This document shows, piece by piece, positions 1-7,636 of a stretch of 64,000 bases of DNA. The stretch's first letter is position 1. Each line of letters starts with the position of its first letter. The notes below the pieces were generated by a model, which did no database searches, had not been told where the DNA came from, and saw only the letters and a program-made list of their open reading frames with translations. The position numbers were made by a program, and so were the translations under genes. This DNA comes from Microbacteriaceae bacterium. GTDB taxonomy: Bacteria; Actinomycetota; Actinomycetes; Actinomycetales; Microbacteriaceae. The stretch spans positions 342,306 to 406,305 of the forward strand of contig WQZN01000001.1 in the NCBI GenBank assembly GCA_009780695.1. The letters are read 5' to 3'.

Positions 1-1
1 C

Positions 2-232
2 ACGCAGAGCGTGGTGCAGCTCGAGGCCCCTGCGGGCGAGCGCGGGCGCACCCTCGGCGTGTTCGGCATGTTCGCCTCGGGGCTGCGCACCGGTGGCGGG
101 GTCACCCTCGGCGTGCTGGGCGCGGCCGTCGGCGTGACCTCGGCGGTCGGCTGGTTCGCCGCGGTGCTCGTCGTCGGAGCCTTCGCGGCCTGGTGGTTCG
201 CCGTGCAACGCCCGCGCCGCGCGGCGCGCTAG
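2..232 (+). CDS. MFS transporter, C-terminal end only
   Basis: This is the last 76 or so residues of a protein that begins before the window. The frame is open from the first bases and closes with TAG at 230-232. The visible part has two hydrophobic segments, the second rich in Val, Ala and Trp, ending in a short Arg-rich tail (RPRRAAR). This fits the last two helices and cytoplasmic tail of a 12-helix major facilitator transporter, but no diagnostic motif is inside the window. The substrate cannot be judged. The GNAT gene follows 9 bp downstream on the same strand and may share its transcript. Confidence 0.55.
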   Translation, partial: TQSVVQLEAPAGERGRTLGVFGMFASGLRTGGGVTLGVLGAAVGVTSAVGWFAAVLVVGAFAAWWFAVQRPRRAAR

Positions 233-241
233 CGTCGAGTC

Positions 242-703
242 ATGCTCATCGCGATCGACGACCCGATGGCGCCCGACGTGCTCGCCCTGCTCGACGAGCA
301 CCTGAGCGACATGCACGCGACCTCGCCGGCCGAGAGCGTCCACGCGCTCGACCCCGAGGCGCTGCAGCACCCCGCGATCACCTTCTGGTCGGCGCGGGAT
401 GCCGCAGCCGGCGCCCTGCTCGGCATCGGCGCCCTCAAGCAGCACGACGAGGCCATGGCCGAGCTCAAGTCGATGCGCACCACGGCCGCCGCACGCGGGC
501 GCGGGGTCGCGAGCGCGGTGCTCGGGGCGATCGTGGCCGAGGCCCGCGCGCGGGGCATCCGCACGCTCAACCTCGAGACGGGGGTCGAGCCGTACTTCGC
601 GCCGGCCCGCGCGCTCTACGCCCGCCACGGCTTCACCCAGTGCCCGCCCTTCGCCGACTACACCGACGACCCGAACAGCGTCTACTTCACGCTCGCGCTC
701 TGA
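242..703 (+). CDS. GNAT family N-acetyltransferase
   Basis: This 153-residue protein has the GNAT fold signature. The acetyl-CoA pyrophosphate loop is at about residues 80-95 (RTTAAARGRGVASAVLG, a version of the R/Q-x-x-G-x-G/A motif), followed by helix alpha-3 and a C-terminal ARALYARHGF segment typical of motif B. GNAT enzymes transfer acetyl from acetyl-CoA to an amine. The acceptor here is unknown, though this subgroup often resembles YjbC/PhnO-like amino-acid or small-amine acetylases. It starts 9 bp after the transporter stop and is soluble, with no signal peptide. Confidence 0.85.
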   Translation: MLIAIDDPMAPDVLALLDEHLSDMHATSPAESVHALDPEALQHPAITFWSARDAAAGALLGIGALKQHDEAMAELKSMRTTAAARGRGVASAVLGAIVAEARARGIRTLNLETGVEPYFAPARALYARHGFTQCPPFADYTDDPNSVYFTLAL

Positions 704-742
704 GGCGGTGCGCCCGGCGCTGCGCGGGAATAGCGTGAGCGC

Positions 743-1498
743 ATGGGCATGTGGGTCAGAGACGACGTCCGTGGCGAGTTCGCGCACCTGCTCGCGCAGC
801 GCGCCGCGCAGGTGGAGTCCGGCCGTGCCGGCCTCGGCTGGAAGCTCGGCTTCGGCTCGGCCGCGGCGCAGGCCGGCGCGGGCATCGATGCGCCTCTCGT
901 CGGGTACCTGCTCGCCGAGGGCGTGACCCCGAGCGGCGGTGCGATCGACGTGAGCGGCTGGCAGCGGCCCGTTCTCGAGCCCGAGATCGCCGTGCATCTC
1001 GGGGCGGATGTCCCGGCCGGGGCCTCCGACGCCGACATCCTCGACGCCCTCGCCGCCGTCTCGCTCGCCTTCGAGCTGGTCGACATCACGGCGCCGCTCG
1101 ACGACGCGATCGCGGCGATCCGGGCGAACGTGTTCCAGCGCGGCGTCGTGCTCGGCGAGCGGATGCCCGTGGATCTGCACCCGGGCGGGGTCTCCATTCG
1201 CTTCGCTCAGTCGACCGGCGGAGAAGGCACTCAGTCGACCGGCGGAAGAGGCACTCAGCCGATCGGCGGAGAAGGCACCGGCACCGAGATCGCGGCAGCC
1301 GCCGACCCGGCCGACGCCGTCGGGGGATATGTGGCGGTCGTCCGCCATCTCGCCGACGCGCTCGCGGCGTGCGGCGAGACGCTGCGCGCCGGGGATGTCG
1401 TGATCACCGGCATGGTGACCCCGCCCGTGCCGATGGCACCCGGCGTGTTCAGCATGCACAGCGCCGAGCTCGGCTCGATCAGCCTCGTCGTGACGTAA
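743..1498 (+). CDS. 2-keto-4-pentenoate hydratase-like (FAA hydrolase superfamily) protein
   Basis: The 251-residue protein resembles the MhpD/HpaH hydratase-decarboxylase branch of the fumarylacetoacetate hydrolase superfamily. Visible family features are the LGWKLGF segment near residue 35, the metal-binding acidic motif LEPEIAVHL near residue 77 and FELVDI near residue 110. Family members bind Mg2+ and hydrate or decarboxylate 2-keto-enoic acids from aromatic-ring cleavage, but no ring-cleavage genes are nearby, so the substrate is open. Unusually, residues 156-179 are a perfect-length triple 8-residue repeat (see the repeat entry) inserted where relatives have a short loop. ATG 743 is used; ATG 749 is an alternative. 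Confidence 0.75.
   Translation: MGMWVRDDVRGEFAHLLAQRAAQVESGRAGLGWKLGFGSAAAQAGAGIDAPLVGYLLAEGVTPSGGAIDVSGWQRPVLEPEIAVHLGADVPAGASDADILDALAAVSLAFELVDITAPLDDAIAAIRANVFQRGVVLGERMPVDLHPGGVSIRFAQSTGGEGTQSTGGRGTQPIGGEGTGTEIAAAADPADAVGGYVAVVRHLADALAACGETLRAGDVVITGMVTPPVPMAPGVFSMHSAELGSISLVVT
1206..1277 (+). repeat. Three tandem 24-bp repeats inside the hydratase gene
   Basis: Units at 1206-1229, 1230-1253 and 1254-1277 begin CTCAGTCGACCGGCGG or a close variant. They differ at only a few positions and stay in frame, encoding Q-(S/P)-(T/I)-G-G-(E/R)-G-T three times. Codons such as AGA, GAA and ACT are atypical of the surrounding gene. This looks like a recent in-frame tandem expansion or insertion in a surface loop. 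Confidence 0.9.
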
Positions 1499-1572
1499 CC
1501 GCGGGACTCGCGCCGTAACCGCGCTTCACGCAGGTGCGGCCCCGGCGGGCCAGGGTGCATCCTGTGTGCACC

Positions 1573-2796
1573 ATGGCAAGCGAATGGGGATTCTCCACCG
1601 AGCAGGTGCACGCCGGCGTCGAGCCCGACGAGGGGCACGGCGCGCGCATCACGCCCGTCTACCTGAGCAACGGCTTCCTCTTCGACGACTTCGACCAGGC
1701 GCGCGACCGTTTCGCCGGCGATGACGCGGGCTACATCTACACCCGCTACGGCAACCCGACGATCACCGGGGTCGAGCGCAAGCTCGCCCGCCTCGAGCGC
1801 GGCGTCGAGGCGATCGCCGTGGCGAGCGGCCAGGCGGCGCTGACGATCACCTTCCTCGCCCTGCTGAACCAGGGCGACCACGTCGTGTCGGCGCGGTCGA
1901 TCTACGAGGGCACGCGCGGGCTGCTCCGTGAGGACTTCCCACGCTTCGGCATCACCGCCGACTTCGTCGCCGACCCCGGCGACCGCGCGGCGCTCGAGGC
2001 GGCGATCCGGCCGAACACGCGCGCGATCTTCATTGAGACGATCCCGAACCCGTTGAACGACGTGCCCGACATCGCGCTCGTCGCCGAGGTCGCGCACGCG
2101 CACGGCATCCCGGTCGTCATCGACAACACGCTCGCGACGCCGTACCACGCGCGGCCCATCGAGCACGGCGCCGACATCGTGGTGCACTCGGCGAGCAAGT
2201 TCCTCTCGGGGCACGGCTCGGCGATCGGCGGGGTCATCGTCTCGAGCGAGAGCGAGTGGGCGGCGGATGCCGCGGGCACCGGCTTCGCGCAGCGCGCCCG
2301 CGCCCTCGCGGGCCGCTTCGGCCCCACGCTCTCGCCGCTCAACGCGTTCCTGCTGCAGCAGGGCATCGAGACGCTCTCGCTGCGCATGGCGCGCCAATCG
2401 GCCGGCGCCCTCGCGGTGGCGCAGTGGCTCGAGGGCCGGCCGGAGGTGGCATCCGTCGACTACGCCGGCCTCGCCTCGAGCCCGCACCGCGCGCTCGCCG
2501 AGCGCTACCTCGAGAACGGCGCGGGCGCGGTGTTCGCGTTCACGCTGCGCGGCGGCGAGGCGGCCGCGCGCGGCCTGATCGACCGGGTGGTGCTGTGGTC
2601 GCGGATGACCCACCTCGGCGACGTGCGCTCGCTGATCCTGCACCCGCGCAGCACGACGCACACGCACCTCACGCCGGCCGAGCTCGAGGCGTTCGGGGTC
2701 GGCCCGGGCATGATCCGGCTGTCGGTCGGCGTCGAGGATGTCGCGGACCTGCTCGCCGACCTCGATCAGGCGCTCGCGGGCAGACACGACGCGTAA
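1573..2796 (+). CDS. Cys/Met-metabolism PLP enzyme, probable O-acetylhomoserine sulfhydrylase
   Basis: This 407-residue fold-type I PLP enzyme belongs to the cystathionine gamma-synthase family. The PLP-binding lysine is K209 in SASKFLSGHG. The cofactor phosphate region YTRYGNP (about 56-62) and the ring-stacking segment ASGQAAL are present, and the C-terminal SVGVED motif closes the active site. It is most like O-acetylhomoserine aminocarboxypropyltransferases, which use sulfide to make homocysteine, but cystathionine gamma-synthase or gamma-lyase activity cannot be excluded. ATG 1573 is chosen because homology starts there; upstream in-frame codons are low-complexity Arg/Pro. The flavin monooxygenase gene follows after 35 bp, suggesting a sulfur-scavenging context. 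Confidence 0.82.
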   Translation: MASEWGFSTEQVHAGVEPDEGHGARITPVYLSNGFLFDDFDQARDRFAGDDAGYIYTRYGNPTITGVERKLARLERGVEAIAVASGQAALTITFLALLNQGDHVVSARSIYEGTRGLLREDFPRFGITADFVADPGDRAALEAAIRPNTRAIFIETIPNPLNDVPDIALVAEVAHAHGIPVVIDNTLATPYHARPIEHGADIVVHSASKFLSGHGSAIGGVIVSSESEWAADAAGTGFAQRARALAGRFGPTLSPLNAFLLQQGIETLSLRMARQSAGALAVAQWLEGRPEVASVDYAGLASSPHRALAERYLENGAGAVFAFTLRGGEAAARGLIDRVVLWSRMTHLGDVRSLILHPRSTTHTHLTPAELEAFGVGPGMIRLSVGVEDVADLLADLDQALAGRHDA

Positions 2797-2831
2797 TCTG
2801 CACACATTCGCGCACTAACAGGGAGGCACAC

Positions 2832-4154
2832 GTGGCTCGGTTGCAGCACTTCGGCTGGTTCTTCTCACGCGGCTTCGGGCCGCAGGCGTGGGGCCGCGAA
2901 GACTACCGCTGGGGCTACGAGTGGCACCGGCCCGAGCTCTACGTGCAGGCCGTGCAGCAGCTCGAACAGGCCGGCCTCGACCTCGTCATCCTCGAGGACG
3001 CGCTCTCGATCGGCAGCCCCTCGACCATCGACCTGCGCACCCGCCAGGCCTACGGCGGCCCGAAGCACGACCCGCTGCTGCTCGTGCCGTACCTGCTCAA
3101 CGCGACGCGGCACCTCGGCTTCACCCCGACGATCAACCCGGTCGCGACGCCGCCGTACCTCGCGGCGCGCCAGGCCGCGACGCTGCACCACCTGAGCGGC
3201 GGCCGGTACGGCATGAACGTCGTGACGGATGTCGCATCCAGCCGCCATTTCGGCGTGCCGCCGCTCGACCACGACCACGCCTACGACCGGGCGGCCGAGT
3301 GGCTGTCGGTCGTGCGCAAGCTGTGGCACAGCTGGGGCGAGGGCGCCTATGTGAACGACCCCGAGACCCACCGGTTCGCCGACGGCTCGAAGATCGACGC
3401 GTTCCGCCACCAGGGCGAGTACTACGACGTCACGGGGCCGCTCAACGCGATCCCGTTCGACGACGGCGACCCCGTGATCGTCTCGCCCGGCGGTTCCCCG
3501 CGGGGCATCGCGTTCGCGGGCTCGAACTCGGAGGTGCAGCTCGCGCTCGCCCCGCTGGACGTGTCGTCGGTCGCGGGCTATCGCGAGCGCGTGATCGCGG
3601 CGGCGGCGGATGCCGGTCGCGCGGCCTCCTCGATCAAGACGCTCTTCGTCTTCAAGCCCGAGATCGTCTCGAGCCGCGACGAGGTCGACCGCGTGGTCGC
3701 CGCGAGCGAGGACCCGACGGATGCCGAGCTGCACGCGATCCTGCTCGGCCAGTCGTCCGACCTCGAGACCGACCTCACGGTGCTCGACTGGGACCAGCAC
3801 ATCGACCCCGACGCCGTGTTCGGGCAGCATGTCTCGCGCGGCTCGATCAAGGGGCTGCTCGCGGGCGCCGCGTCGTTCGAGGAGTTCACGCTGCGCGAGC
3901 TGCTGCGTCGCCACGCGCGCAAGGGCCGCGCCGCCGACCGCGCCGGCTGGGTGGGCACCGCCGAGGACATCGCGGACTACATCGAGGAGTTCGGCGAGGT
4001 CGCCGGCAACGACGGCTTCATCTTCTCGGGCGACCTGCACCCGACGACCGTGCACCGCTTCCTCGACCGGCTCGTGCCCGAGCTGCGGCGGCGCGGCCTG
4101 CTGCGCACCGAGTACGGCGACGGGAATCTGCGCGCGAACCTCACCGAGTTCTAG
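2832..4154 (+). CDS. NtaA/SnaA/DszA-family FMN-dependent monooxygenase (LLM class)
   Basis: The 440-residue protein is a bacterial-luciferase-fold oxidoreductase of the nitrilotriacetate / dibenzothiophene-sulfone monooxygenase branch. Typical family segments are visible: an N-terminal HFGWFFSRGFGPQAW, YLARQAATLHHLSGGRYGMNVVT at about 112-135 (split as YLAARQAATLHHL and SGGRYGMNVV), and VSPGGSPRGIAFAG near residue 220, which binds FMN phosphate. Such enzymes use FMNH2 from a separate reductase, and none is encoded nearby. GTG 2832 follows a clear GGGAGG ribosome site. The preceding sulfhydrylase gene hints at sulfur release from an organosulfur compound, but the substrate is inference. Confidence 0.85.
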   Translation: MARLQHFGWFFSRGFGPQAWGREDYRWGYEWHRPELYVQAVQQLEQAGLDLVILEDALSIGSPSTIDLRTRQAYGGPKHDPLLLVPYLLNATRHLGFTPTINPVATPPYLAARQAATLHHLSGGRYGMNVVTDVASSRHFGVPPLDHDHAYDRAAEWLSVVRKLWHSWGEGAYVNDPETHRFADGSKIDAFRHQGEYYDVTGPLNAIPFDDGDPVIVSPGGSPRGIAFAGSNSEVQLALAPLDVSSVAGYRERVIAAAADAGRAASSIKTLFVFKPEIVSSRDEVDRVVAASEDPTDAELHAILLGQSSDLETDLTVLDWDQHIDPDAVFGQHVSRGSIKGLLAGAASFEEFTLRELLRRHARKGRAADRAGWVGTAEDIADYIEEFGEVAGNDGFIFSGDLHPTTVHRFLDRLVPELRRRGLLRTEYGDGNLRANLTEF

Positions 4155-4270
4155 AGGCCGGGTCGGAACGGATCCCTACCGCCGCGTGCGCGTTCAGTCA
4201 GCGTTCTAACCCTCTTCATCACCCGGGACCGCAGCGCCGGACATCCCGTTCGCCTGCATGGGTTTTCCTC

Positions 4271-5281
4271 ATGACCATGGAGACCCAACTTGACCGATCG
4301 ATCGGCGCGCAGAGCAGCGTGCTGTTCGACCTCGCCGAGTCGTCGTTCCCCGCTGAGGCTTCCGTTCTCGCCGCTGCGCGGCGCATCGTTCTGGTCGGCA
4401 CGGGCTCGAGCTACAACGCGGCCCGCCTGGCGGCCTGGCAGTTCCGGCGCCGCGGCGTCGAGGCCGTCGCGATCTCGTCGGCCGATCAGGGCCGATGGGA
4501 GCCGCCTGCCCGCCCCGGCGACGCCGTGGTCGTGATCAGCCACACCGGCCGCTCGGCGTATTCGGCGCGGGCGCGTGAGGATGCCGTGGCCGCCGGCGTG
4601 CCGCTGGTGTCGATCACCGGCCCGGGCTCGGGCTGGCCCGAGGCCATCGTCGCCGGGCCGGCCGAGGTCTGCGACACCTACACGGTGAGCTATGTCGCGA
4701 CGCTCGGCGCGCTGGCACGGCTGCTCGACGGCATCGTCGCCGTGCGGGCGGGGGCGCCAGTCGCCGCCGGGTCGTCGGAGCTGCGCTCGGCAGCGGAACG
4801 TGTCGCCGCCGCGATCGAGGACCCCGACATCGCCCACATCAACGTGCCCGAGCGCGCGATGGTGATCGTCGGGGCGGGGCCGTGGGCGATCACGGCGGCC
4901 GAGGGCGCGCTCAAGCTGCGCGAGGCGGGGCGCGTGCTCGCGGAGGGCTACGACACCGAGACGCTGCTGCACGGCTCGGCGGTGCCGCTCACGGGGGCCG
5001 ACACCCTGCTCGCGCTCGAGCCGTCGGCCGATCGCGACGGGCTGATCGACGGTCTCGCCGCCGCCGCGCACGCCGAGGGCGTGCACGTCGTGTCGCTCGA
5101 AGAGACCCGGGCGGTGACGGACCCGTTCTACGCCCAGTTCGCGCCGACGGTGCGGCTGCAGCAGCTGGCCGCGCACTTCGCGCGCCGACGCGGCCAGAAT
5201 CCGGACGCCGTGATCGTCGGCTGCTGGAACAACGCCTCGCTCTGGAACGCGGGCCGCCCGCCGGTGGCCGCCGCGAGCTAG
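4271..5281 (+). CDS. SIS-domain sugar isomerase/deaminase-like protein
   Basis: This 336-residue soluble protein has two SIS (sugar isomerase) domains and no glutaminase domain. The first contains IVLVGTGSSYNAARLAAW and the serine-rich phosphosugar motif VVISHTGRSAYS. The second contains MVIVGAGPWAITAAEGALKLREAGRVLAEGYDTE in two parts (MVIVGAGPWAITAAEG, LKLREAGRVLAEGYD). It matches the isomerase half of GlmS and AgaS/FrlB-type deglycase-deaminases of amino-sugar phosphates. ATG 4271 (or 4277) has no clear ribosome site. It ends 4 bp inside the convergent YciI gene. The link to the two upstream genes is only proximity on one strand. Confidence 0.8.
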   Translation: MTMETQLDRSIGAQSSVLFDLAESSFPAEASVLAAARRIVLVGTGSSYNAARLAAWQFRRRGVEAVAISSADQGRWEPPARPGDAVVVISHTGRSAYSARAREDAVAAGVPLVSITGPGSGWPEAIVAGPAEVCDTYTVSYVATLGALARLLDGIVAVRAGAPVAAGSSELRSAAERVAAAIEDPDIAHINVPERAMVIVGAGPWAITAAEGALKLREAGRVLAEGYDTETLLHGSAVPLTGADTLLALEPSADRDGLIDGLAAAAHAEGVHVVSLEETRAVTDPFYAQFAPTVRLQQLAAHFARRRGQNPDAVIVGCWNNASLWNAGRPPVAAAS

Positions 5282-5655
5282 CGGGTCGGCGGCGTGCCGG
5301 CCCGGTCGTTCGCGCCGAGCGCATCGCCCGGGAAGCCGCGGCACGCGTGCACTTCGAAGGTGAACAGGCCGGCCTGGACGCCGGGGTCGGCGGCCATGAG
5401 CGCGGATGCCTCGTCGCCCGTCGTGTTGAAGACGCCGATGCCCGCGAGGTCGGATTCGTCCCTGATCGGCAGCACGATGTCGAGCAGCCCCGCATCGCGG
5501 AGCTCGAAGTTCCTGCGCCCGTGCTCCCAGACGATCGCGCGCGCCTCGTCGCCGGCGATCGGGGCGTCCGGATTCTTCCGCAGCAGGACGATCGCGTACT
5601 CGCGCGCCAGCCCGAGGTTCGCCAGCATCTGCTCGTCGGTGACGGGTGAGCTCAT
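5278..5655 (-). CDS. YciI-family (YCII domain) protein
   Basis: This small 125-residue protein has the YCII ferredoxin-like fold. It shows EYAIVLLRKNPDAP near the N-terminus, a HGRRNFELRDAGLL segment carrying the conserved His, and an FNTTGDEASALMAADPGVQAGL segment (read as FNTTGDEASAL then MAADPGVQAGL) that is the standard second half of the fold. Family members are small enzymes or stress proteins, often paired with sigma factors or dehalogenases; no specific function can be given. Its stop overlaps the convergent SIS gene stop by 4 bp. Confidence 0.8.
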   Translation of the reverse strand: MSSPVTDEQMLANLGLAREYAIVLLRKNPDAPIAGDEARAIVWEHGRRNFELRDAGLLDIVLPIRDESDLAGIGVFNTTGDEASALMAADPGVQAGLFTFEVHACRGFPGDALGANDRAGTPPTR

Positions 5656-5693
5656 GCGCCGAAGCTACCGGCCGCCGCTCCGCGCCGCCAGGC

Positions 5694-5728
5694 GCGACGA
5701 GCGACGAGCGACGAGCGACGAGCGACGA
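5694..5728. repeat. Five tandem heptamers GCGACGA
   Basis: Five exact head-to-tail copies of GCGACGA occupy 5694-5728, just upstream of the YciI gene start. Such short arrays change copy number by slippage and could alter promoter spacing for the YciI gene, though no effect is shown. Confidence 0.9.
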
Positions 5729-5743
5729 GAAGGGCCTTGCTTA

Positions 5744-5800
5744 TCCAAAATCCGAATTGTGCAACTCGCGGCGAATTGACCATTTTGGACAATTTGGATT
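5744..5800. repeat. AT-rich nested inverted repeats in an otherwise GC-rich spacer
   Basis: TCCAAAAT (5744-5751) is exactly inverted at 5782-5789. AATCCGAATTG (5749-5759) is inverted with one mismatch at 5790-5800. The stretch 5740-5805 is strikingly AT-rich compared with its surroundings. It could be a protein-binding site, a promoter region for the YciI gene, or a scar of an integrated element. No gene of 5656-5882 is convincing. Confidence 0.7.
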
Positions 5801-5882
5801 TCGAGACAGCAACGCACCCCCGAGCGCGGCTCGACCGAGTCGGGCACGCCGACGTCACGCGGCACCCGCCGCGCGGCACGCG

Positions 5883-6245
5883 TCAGTCGTCGAAGAGCAG
5901 GTCCGACGGCTTCACATCCAGGATCTTCCACTCCTCGTCGTTCCACTCGTCGAACGGCACGTGGTAGATCTGCGTCTGCCTGCGCTCGAGAGCGACGAGC
6001 CGTTCCTCGCGCGACAGCGGGCGGTCGAGCCATGGGTACTTCGGCGGCGTGACCGGGCGCCCGATCGCTCGGGACGCCGCGGCCATGTCGACGGACGCCG
6101 TCGGGTCCAGCTGAGCAGCCAGCCCCGCGTTGGCGATGAAGACTCGCGGCCGCCCGCGCGAGGTCACCATGATCGGCTCGCGCACGGCGTCATCCACGAT
6201 CTCGGCCCAGTGGTCGCGGACATAGGCGGCAGGCACGCTCCTCAT
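5883..6245 (-). CDS. Orphan Phd/YefM-type antitoxin-like protein
   Basis: The 120-residue protein begins with SVPAAYVRDHWAEIVDDAVREPIMVTSRGRPRVFI (shown in parts: SVPAAYVRDHWAEIVDDA, EPIMVTSRGRPRVFI), the Phd/YefM DNA-binding fold in which a short strand, helix and basic hairpin bind the operator. The C-terminal half (WLDRPLSREERLVALERR and an acidic tail ending LLFDD) is longer than in most antitoxins and would be the toxin-wrapping part. No toxin gene lies on either side: 227 bp downstream hold only repeats and the AT-rich palindromes. It may be an orphan regulator or the survivor of a decayed module. Confidence 0.7.
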   Translation of the reverse strand: MRSVPAAYVRDHWAEIVDDAVREPIMVTSRGRPRVFIANAGLAAQLDPTASVDMAAASRAIGRPVTPPKYPWLDRPLSREERLVALERRQTQIYHVPFDEWNDEEWKILDVKPSDLLFDD

Positions 6246-6381
6246 GCCGCGTCACGCTAACGGGCATCCGGCCCGACGTGCGGCCGCTGTCCACAGGGAC
6301 GTTCGCCAGCCTGCCGCGCCAGGACTCGGCAGCACGAGGACGGTGGAGAGGACCAAGTGGGTAGCGCAGCGGCGATGAGCG

Positions 6382-7635
6382 CTACTCGGCGGACGACGCG
6401 GGGGCGGGCGGCGCGGCATCCGCCGATCGCGCGGGCTCGGCGCGCAGATGGCCGGAGCGCTTCGGGATCCAGGCCCAGAGCGCCGCGGCGGCGGCGAAGC
6501 CGACTGCCGCGCTCACCTCGATGCCGAACGCGAGGCCGGCGAGGGCGGTCACGAAGGACAGGATGATCGGGCCGACGGCTCCGCCGGCATCCCCCAGCTC
6601 ACGCCACAGGCCGAGGAAGGTCGGCCGCCCGATCGAGGGTGAGGTGTCGGCGCCGAGCGTCATGACGATGCCCGAGCCGATCCCGTTGCCGAAGCCCATG
6701 ATCATCGCGACGAGCGCGAGCGTGCCGATGCCGTGTGTCAGCGGCAGCAGCGCGAACGAGATGCCGAGCACGATCGTCGAGGGCACGGCGACCCAGCGGC
6801 GACCGAAGTGGTCCATGACCTTGCCGGCCGGGTAGAACGTCGCGGCATCCAGCGCCCCCGCGACGCCGTAGATGATCGACGTCGTGGTGGGCGACAGGCC
6901 GAGGTGCGCGGCCCACAGCGGGATCACGATCTGCCGGGTCTGCCGGATGGCCGACAGCAGCAGGATGCCCATGCCGAGCGTCGCGAAGGTGCGCCAGTAC
7001 TGCTTCAGGATCCCGGTCGTCGTCACCGAGGCCGCGGCGGCGCGGTGCGATTCCGACAGCTCGAGGTCGGGGGAGACGTACACGATCACGCCCGCCGCGA
7101 TGATGCCCGCGAGCGCCACGACGTACGCCCCCGACAGCCCCCAGAAGTGCATCGCGCCCGCACCGATGAACGGGCCGACGAACACGCCGATGCGCATCGT
7201 GCCGCCGAGCGTCGAGAGCGCCCGGGCGCGCATGTGCACGGGCACCATCTCGGTCAGGTACGACTGCCGGGCGAGCGCATAGACCGAGCCCGCGACGCCG
7301 ATCAGCAGCACGCCGAAGGAGAAGACGCCGAGCGAGAGCGCGCTGTCGCCGACATCCACGAGGCAGAACGCCAGGCCGGCCACGGTGATGACGGAGGCCA
7401 CGAGCATCGAGCGCCGCTCGCCGATGCGGGTCGCGAGAACGCCGGCGGGGATGTTCGTGAGCAGGGATGCCACGCCGATCAGCGCCGCGACGAGCGCTGC
7501 CACCGACGCGGTCGCACCGCGGTCGATGGCGCTCAGCGCGATGACGGGGAAGATGGCCCCTTCGGCGAGACCGAACAGCGTCGCAGGCCCGTAGGCCGGG
7601 ACGAGGATCGATCGCCACCGAAATTCTTCACTCAC
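6382..7635 (-). CDS. MFS transporter (drug-efflux-like)
   Basis: This 417-residue membrane protein has about 12 hydrophobic helices and a cytoplasmic loop near the middle (SESHRAAAASVTTTGILKQYW in parts). The motif-A-like loop GVLATRIGERRSML lies between helices 2 and 3. The second-half repeat GKVMDHFGRRWVAVP matches the same motif between helices 8 and 9. It resembles proton-driven multidrug exporters. Its ATG lies 1 bp after the stop of the reductase gene, so the two are translationally coupled. The C-terminus is an Ala/Pro-rich soluble tail. The substrate is unknown. Confidence 0.85.
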   Translation of the reverse strand: MSEEFRWRSILVPAYGPATLFGLAEGAIFPVIALSAIDRGATASVAALVAALIGVASLLTNIPAGVLATRIGERRSMLVASVITVAGLAFCLVDVGDSALSLGVFSFGVLLIGVAGSVYALARQSYLTEMVPVHMRARALSTLGGTMRIGVFVGPFIGAGAMHFWGLSGAYVVALAGIIAAGVIVYVSPDLELSESHRAAAASVTTTGILKQYWRTFATLGMGILLLSAIRQTRQIVIPLWAAHLGLSPTTTSIIYGVAGALDAATFYPAGKVMDHFGRRWVAVPSTIVLGISFALLPLTHGIGTLALVAMIMGFGNGIGSGIVMTLGADTSPSIGRPTFLGLWRELGDAGGAVGPIILSFVTALAGLAFGIEVSAAVGFAAAAALWAWIPKRSGHLRAEPARSADAAPPAPASSAE

Positions 7636-7636
7636 G

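Noticed and set aside
1255..2805. Long minus-strand reading frame (516 codons) opposite the sulfhydrylase gene
   Set aside because: Arg/Asp/Val-rich low-complexity translation typical of the antisense of a G+C-rich gene; the plus-strand protein has clear PLP-enzyme motifs.
5883..6245. Complete toxin-antitoxin module
   Set aside because: Only the antitoxin-like gene is present; neither flank encodes a RelE, Doc or PIN-type protein.
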